A stretch of DNA of 64,000 nt from Tyto alba (taxonomy: Eukaryota; Chordata; Aves; Strigiformes; Tytonidae): contig NW_024881283.1 in NCBI RefSeq assembly GCF_018691265.1, positions 10,411,731 through 10,475,730 on the forward strand, written 5' to 3'. This document shows, one piece after another, positions 60,055-64,000 of this stretch. The position numbers and the translations under genes were made by a program. A model generated the notes under the pieces. That model had not been told where the DNA came from. It ran no database searches and saw only the letters and a list, made by a program, of their open reading frames with translations. Every line of letters begins with the position of its first letter. Within the stretch, counting starts at the first letter, position 1.

Positions 60055-63000
60055 ACCCGTGTCTGAACAGGAGCGGGAAGTTGCCGGTGTTTGACCCCGG
60101 CACAGCTCTGAGGAGCTGCCGCCAGACGGGCACATTATCATTTTCTGATTACGATCTGACAGTTGACAATTTGAGCAGGGGAGTGATTCACCCAGAGCAA
60201 CAAAAGCAAGAATAAGACTTTTCAATTTTCTTCCCTTGGGATAGAAACTAATTAAGTGCAGTAATCTCTGGTCCTGTCTGAGGCCAGGCACAGCTCGCAC
60301 GCCCCGCTGGCCGTGAAAAGGCGGCAGGACGAGCATTGCTGCAGACATCTTCCTTTCTTTTTTTGTAAAATCACAGTTATCACCCAGAATTTCCTTATCA
60401 CTTCAGACTCAGTTAAACCCAAAAAGCCATCCCAGGAGCACACAGGAAGCTGAGCCGCCTTTTCATGCCCTCTTCCAGTAACTCTGAAGCAGTGGACTGA
60501 AAATCATGGTATTTTGTAATTTCAGGGACTGTTCTTGCGTCTTTACTGAGATGCAAGGTCTACCTTCCTCTAATAAAAATTACCAGAATTGTATCTTCTG
60601 TTAAAGAATGATGAGATTTGCCCTTGAGTAGTGAACACCCCCACCTGGGGACTTAATCCAAATGCAAAACATTGAGCTTCATATTTCAAATTAGCAGAAT
60701 TGCGGACTCTTCTGGAACCCCTGGGATTTCATGAGAGGAGAAAGTGTTGCTGTCATGGGCAAACCCACTTGCAGCTGTACTCAGGATTTTGTCTACATTA
60801 TCAAGGGATTAGCATCATTTTCATTTGCAGGAATGATCTGTTTTCATCTGGGGTAAAACACTAAGATGTTAACATGAATTTTAACATACTCCTCAGGACT
60901 ACTTAAAAACTTGTGTTTTTAAATAAAGTACAATGTATTTGTTAAACAAATAGCATACTTAAAAAAAAAAATAAATTGCAGCCTCCCACATTGTCTGTAA
61001 ACTGTATTCTGTCGGAAGCAAAGGGCTGAAAGTTACATTTGTACATAATGAAATATTCAGCACCAAAATTTTCCCCAGGAATGTCCCCATCTGCTGCTAG
61101 ATTTCTCTTTCATGCTAATTGTTAAATATATCCGAACAGAAATAAATAATAGATTTCCTTTAAAGAAGGAGAAGAAAAATTTCACGAGTGTTTGGTGTAG
61201 GGGTGTGTTTTTCCCTTTGAAGCTGCAGTAGCCTCAACGCACCCTGAGCCCGCGGCATCAGCCTCGTGGGCAGCAGAACCGCAAACCGGCGGCAGCACCA
61301 GCGCGGCTCCTCGCAGCTCCTGCTGCCGCTGCCTCGGCTTTGCCAGCCACCTGCTCTTGTCCCCTCTCGTTAGCAATCAAGCTCTTCCCCGAACCCCCTC
61401 CTCAGCTAATAAATACATTTTTTTTATAGCTGTTCTCAAGCAAACTACAAGAGCTCGAGCTGCGCTGGGACAGCTGGTGTTCTGCGAAAGCTCCGGTCCC
61501 CCCAGAGCCTCCGCGAACCCGAACTACACGAGCTCCAGTTACCTTGATCGTTTTGCTTCCTCGTGGGCTAATTTCCTGCCTTCACGGGAGGGTGCACTCA
61601 GGAGTAATGGCAGCGTTTAGTTCACAAAACATCTCACAATACGGCGCCCTTTCTTGATGAGGACTACGTTCTTAAAATACAACGTGTAGCGTTAAGTACC
61701 GTTATTTGGACTGCGTAGCCTTATGCACCGGGCAGAGCCGGCACCGGGGCGGTGCTGCAGAACAGCGCTGCCGGGGTCCTGGCGCGGTTCCCGCTGCTGT
61801 TGTCTGAACAGCTCTGAGCTCCCCAGAAATCTTTATTTAGCACAAGGAGCCAAAGGTTCCGCTGGTGCTGCTGTGGTGGAGCGTGGTGGAGCCGAGTCTT
61901 GCGAGCTGCGGGGTGAGAGACAGGACACGGGACGATCCTCCTCTAGAGAGTGTCTTGGGGAATGTGCTTTCTTCCCTCACGTTACAAAAGGTAGTGAAAT
62001 TATTAAGAAATATGAAGGAATGACAGTGTTGTACTACAGATACAGAAATGGTCTGTGGAAGACAGAATGAGAAAAATTGTATCTCCTCCTCAGTGTAATT
62101 ATTGATGCACTTCTAGAAATGTTGCCCATTTTCAAAAATAAACCTGTGCCGAGAGGTTTGCCTGTAGGACCCGCCATCACCTCACCCATTACCCACCAAT
62201 TCTGAGTGCATCAAGCCTGCTCCCTTGTTCAGCAGGGTTCTTGCCCTTTTTGCTGACTCCTAGAGACTACAGTAACACAAATAAAAAGTACCAGTAAAAA
62301 CATTTCTTACAAGGGGCCTCGCATCACACCAGCTAATCCATTCCCCGCTGGAAGCCCGCGCGCTGCGCCAGCGCTGTGCTACGGCACGGTGACCCCATCG
62401 CCAGACCCCGCGTTGTTAGAATTTTCTCTCTTCTTACTGGAAGCAAATGTGTTCCTAATAGTGCAAATTGCTGCCAAAGTGTTAATGAAACACGTTGCAA
62501 CTGTAAAGTAGGAAGAAATCTGTTACTATAAATTGCATTTCGATTTCCTTATTACCAATTAGACTAAGAGAGTCAAACAGGTCATATTTGTATACAGCTC
62601 GTCAGGAACAAGCTTTCACAGTTAAAATAACAAGAGCAAAAGCTGTTTAATTGTTTACTCTGCCTTTCTCAAGGGAAGGGGTTGGTGCTCAGGCACGGTG
62701 AGCAGGAAGGTCTGGTTGGGGATGGATCACCAGGGTGTGTGTCTGTCTGTCTGTCTGTGGACTCCTCATCCAGGGATTTCTTTCCCCACAGCCCTAAATT
62801 TCCCTGTTCTTAAATAGGGAACCTTTTCCAGCAATTAAATATTCTTACCTCTAGGGTGATTTTCTTAATCCACAATTTATATCCCATGTTTTCATATTAT
62901 AGAGTGGTTTTAAAAATCTACAGAAAGGTGTCTTGTTAATGACAAAGTTTGGAGTTAAGTACAAATCCTGTTTGCACCTACCCTATTTATGCCATAGGAA

Positions 63001-63908
63001 CTTTCTGAGAAGGAAAAGTGAGAGCCACAAATGTCAAGATTAAAAGAGCTCTGTAAATGATGTTTGATTGATCTTTCCATCATTCCTGGAAGAAATGCAT
63101 TGAACTATACTCCAGAGTTTGCTGTTCACTAGGCTTTCAGTTGAAATCTTGAAACACTCAAAATCTATATGTTTCTGGTAGAAACTGCAGGTCAAATGGT
63201 TGTGCTGGAAGAAGATATTTTTGGTTTGTCACCTGAGCAAAAAGCTCCTTTGATTTAAAAAAAAAAAAAACACATATTCCTGATGTGGAGATGAATGGTA
63301 ACTGTGTGGTAAAATGATTTGGGATCCCTCAGCAGGCAAAGTCTGTGCATGTGTCTGATCTCCTTCCATTTGGTGACAGTGGAGATGAAAGCTTTGTCTT
63401 CTCATATGCTGGAATATTTCATTCCTCCTCACATCTGTTTTCCCCAATTTGTTCCAAATGGCAATGGAATTAACATATATAATGGCAAGCAAAAATCTGA
63501 CTTAAAGTGCTTTCCAAAAACTTTCTGTCCAAAAGATTCAGCTCTGTCCCTTTCAATTAGCTGTTTGGATTTTCTAAGTTAATTGCAAAGTTGTCATTCC
63601 GACAGTCTGCTGTAAGACAAAGGAAAGAACAGGCTGAGGCAGGAGCCAAAGGATGTAAATTATTCAGAGATGTCATGCATTTCTCAAGGGGACCCAGGTG
63701 ATGTCTGTTCATGCCCAAGAACTCAGAAGACCCAGAGAAAACTTGGGAGTAAATTCAAGGCTTGCCAGGATACTCCAGTCTGAGATGACGTTTTGTCCAT
63801 TAGCAGGTCTTTGTGCCCATCCCTCGCTGAAACTGCTCAGACACGTGTGACACTTCATGTATATTTGAGCTGCTTCTCTGCATCCCTCGTCTTCCCCTGA
63901 GCCCCAGC
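60055..63908 (-). other. GRIK3 intron 1, 60.1-63.9 kb
   Basis: Mostly AT-rich unique sequence with a short (GTCT)4-5 run near 62735-62758 and A-runs at 60960 and 63257. No exon is recognised. Confidence 0.8.
62735..62758. repeat. (GT)n/(GTCT)n microsatellite
   Basis: A short GTGTGTGT run passes into about four GTCT units. Confidence 0.85.
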
Positions 63909-64000
63909 CCTCCTGGGTGCCGTCCACCTTCACCCCCCTGGGTTCCATCCACCTTCACCCTCCTGGGTGCCGCCCACCGTCACCCTCCTGGGTGCCGTCC
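63909..64000. repeat. 25-bp minisatellite, cut by the window edge
   Basis: CTGGGTGCC-containing units begin at 63913, 63938, 63963 and 63988, an exact 25-bp period. The array runs off the right edge, so its length is unknown. Confidence 0.9.

Noticed and set aside
59025..60348. Open frames of 250-375 codons reading as GPKGTQRD-type or LWVPLGPS-type repeats, collagen-like at first glance
   Set aside because: They are translations of minisatellite C, equally open on both strands. Spacing is not a true Gly-X-Y collagen repeat.
23718..64000. Search for GRIK3 exon 1 (signal-peptide exon)
   Set aside because: No minus-strand sequence with a signal peptide ending in a VIRI-like segment and a phase-1 donor was found. 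It is taken to lie beyond the window.

Overview
This window is vertebrate nuclear DNA, most probably from a bird. Three CR1-type LINE fragments, a solo endogenous-retrovirus LTR, compact introns and patchy GC-rich sequence all fit an avian genome. A crocodilian or turtle is not formally excluded, because CR1 is common there too. No bacterial, phage or plasmid feature is present.

The only protein-coding gene I can support is GRIK3, the kainate receptor subunit GluK3, on the minus strand. Eight consecutive internal exons lie between 23717 and 1535. They are numbered 2 to 9 on the assumption that the missing signal-peptide exon is exon 1. All have GT-AG borders, their phases join, and together they give 1211 coding bases (about 403 residues). 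They encode most of the extracellular amino-terminal domain and stop just before the glutamate-binding core. The signal-peptide exon lies beyond 64000. The exons for the ligand-binding lobes, the channel pore and the cytoplasmic tail lie below position 1.

Layout: 1-1534 is part of intron 9. 1535-23717 holds exons 9 to 2 with introns of about 1.4 to 4.6 kb. 23718-64000 is intron 1, at least 40.3 kb with no recognisable exon. The introns contain two nearly identical, oppositely oriented CR1 3' ends (14124-14490 and 42995-43525), an older internally deleted CR1 (31528-32270), and a 669-bp solo LTR with a 5-bp target-site duplication (44486-45154). They also contain three large GC-rich minisatellites (19995-20330, 35201-36340, 59251-60054), two smaller ones (49209-49317, and 63909 to the window end), short microsatellites, and AT-rich homeobox-motif blocks that may be conserved non-coding elements.

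The most interesting points are: a G-run minisatellite starting about 35 nt inside the donor side of intron 4; an 800-bp array meeting the canonical G-quadruplex spacing rule on both strands; the near-identity of the two inverted CR1 copies; the intact solo LTR with a duplicated U3 block; a duplicated donor-site sequence at exon 5; and a diverged pair of regulatory-looking blocks 936 bp apart. I found no previously undescribed multi-gene system. The long open frames in the tandem arrays are repeat artefacts.
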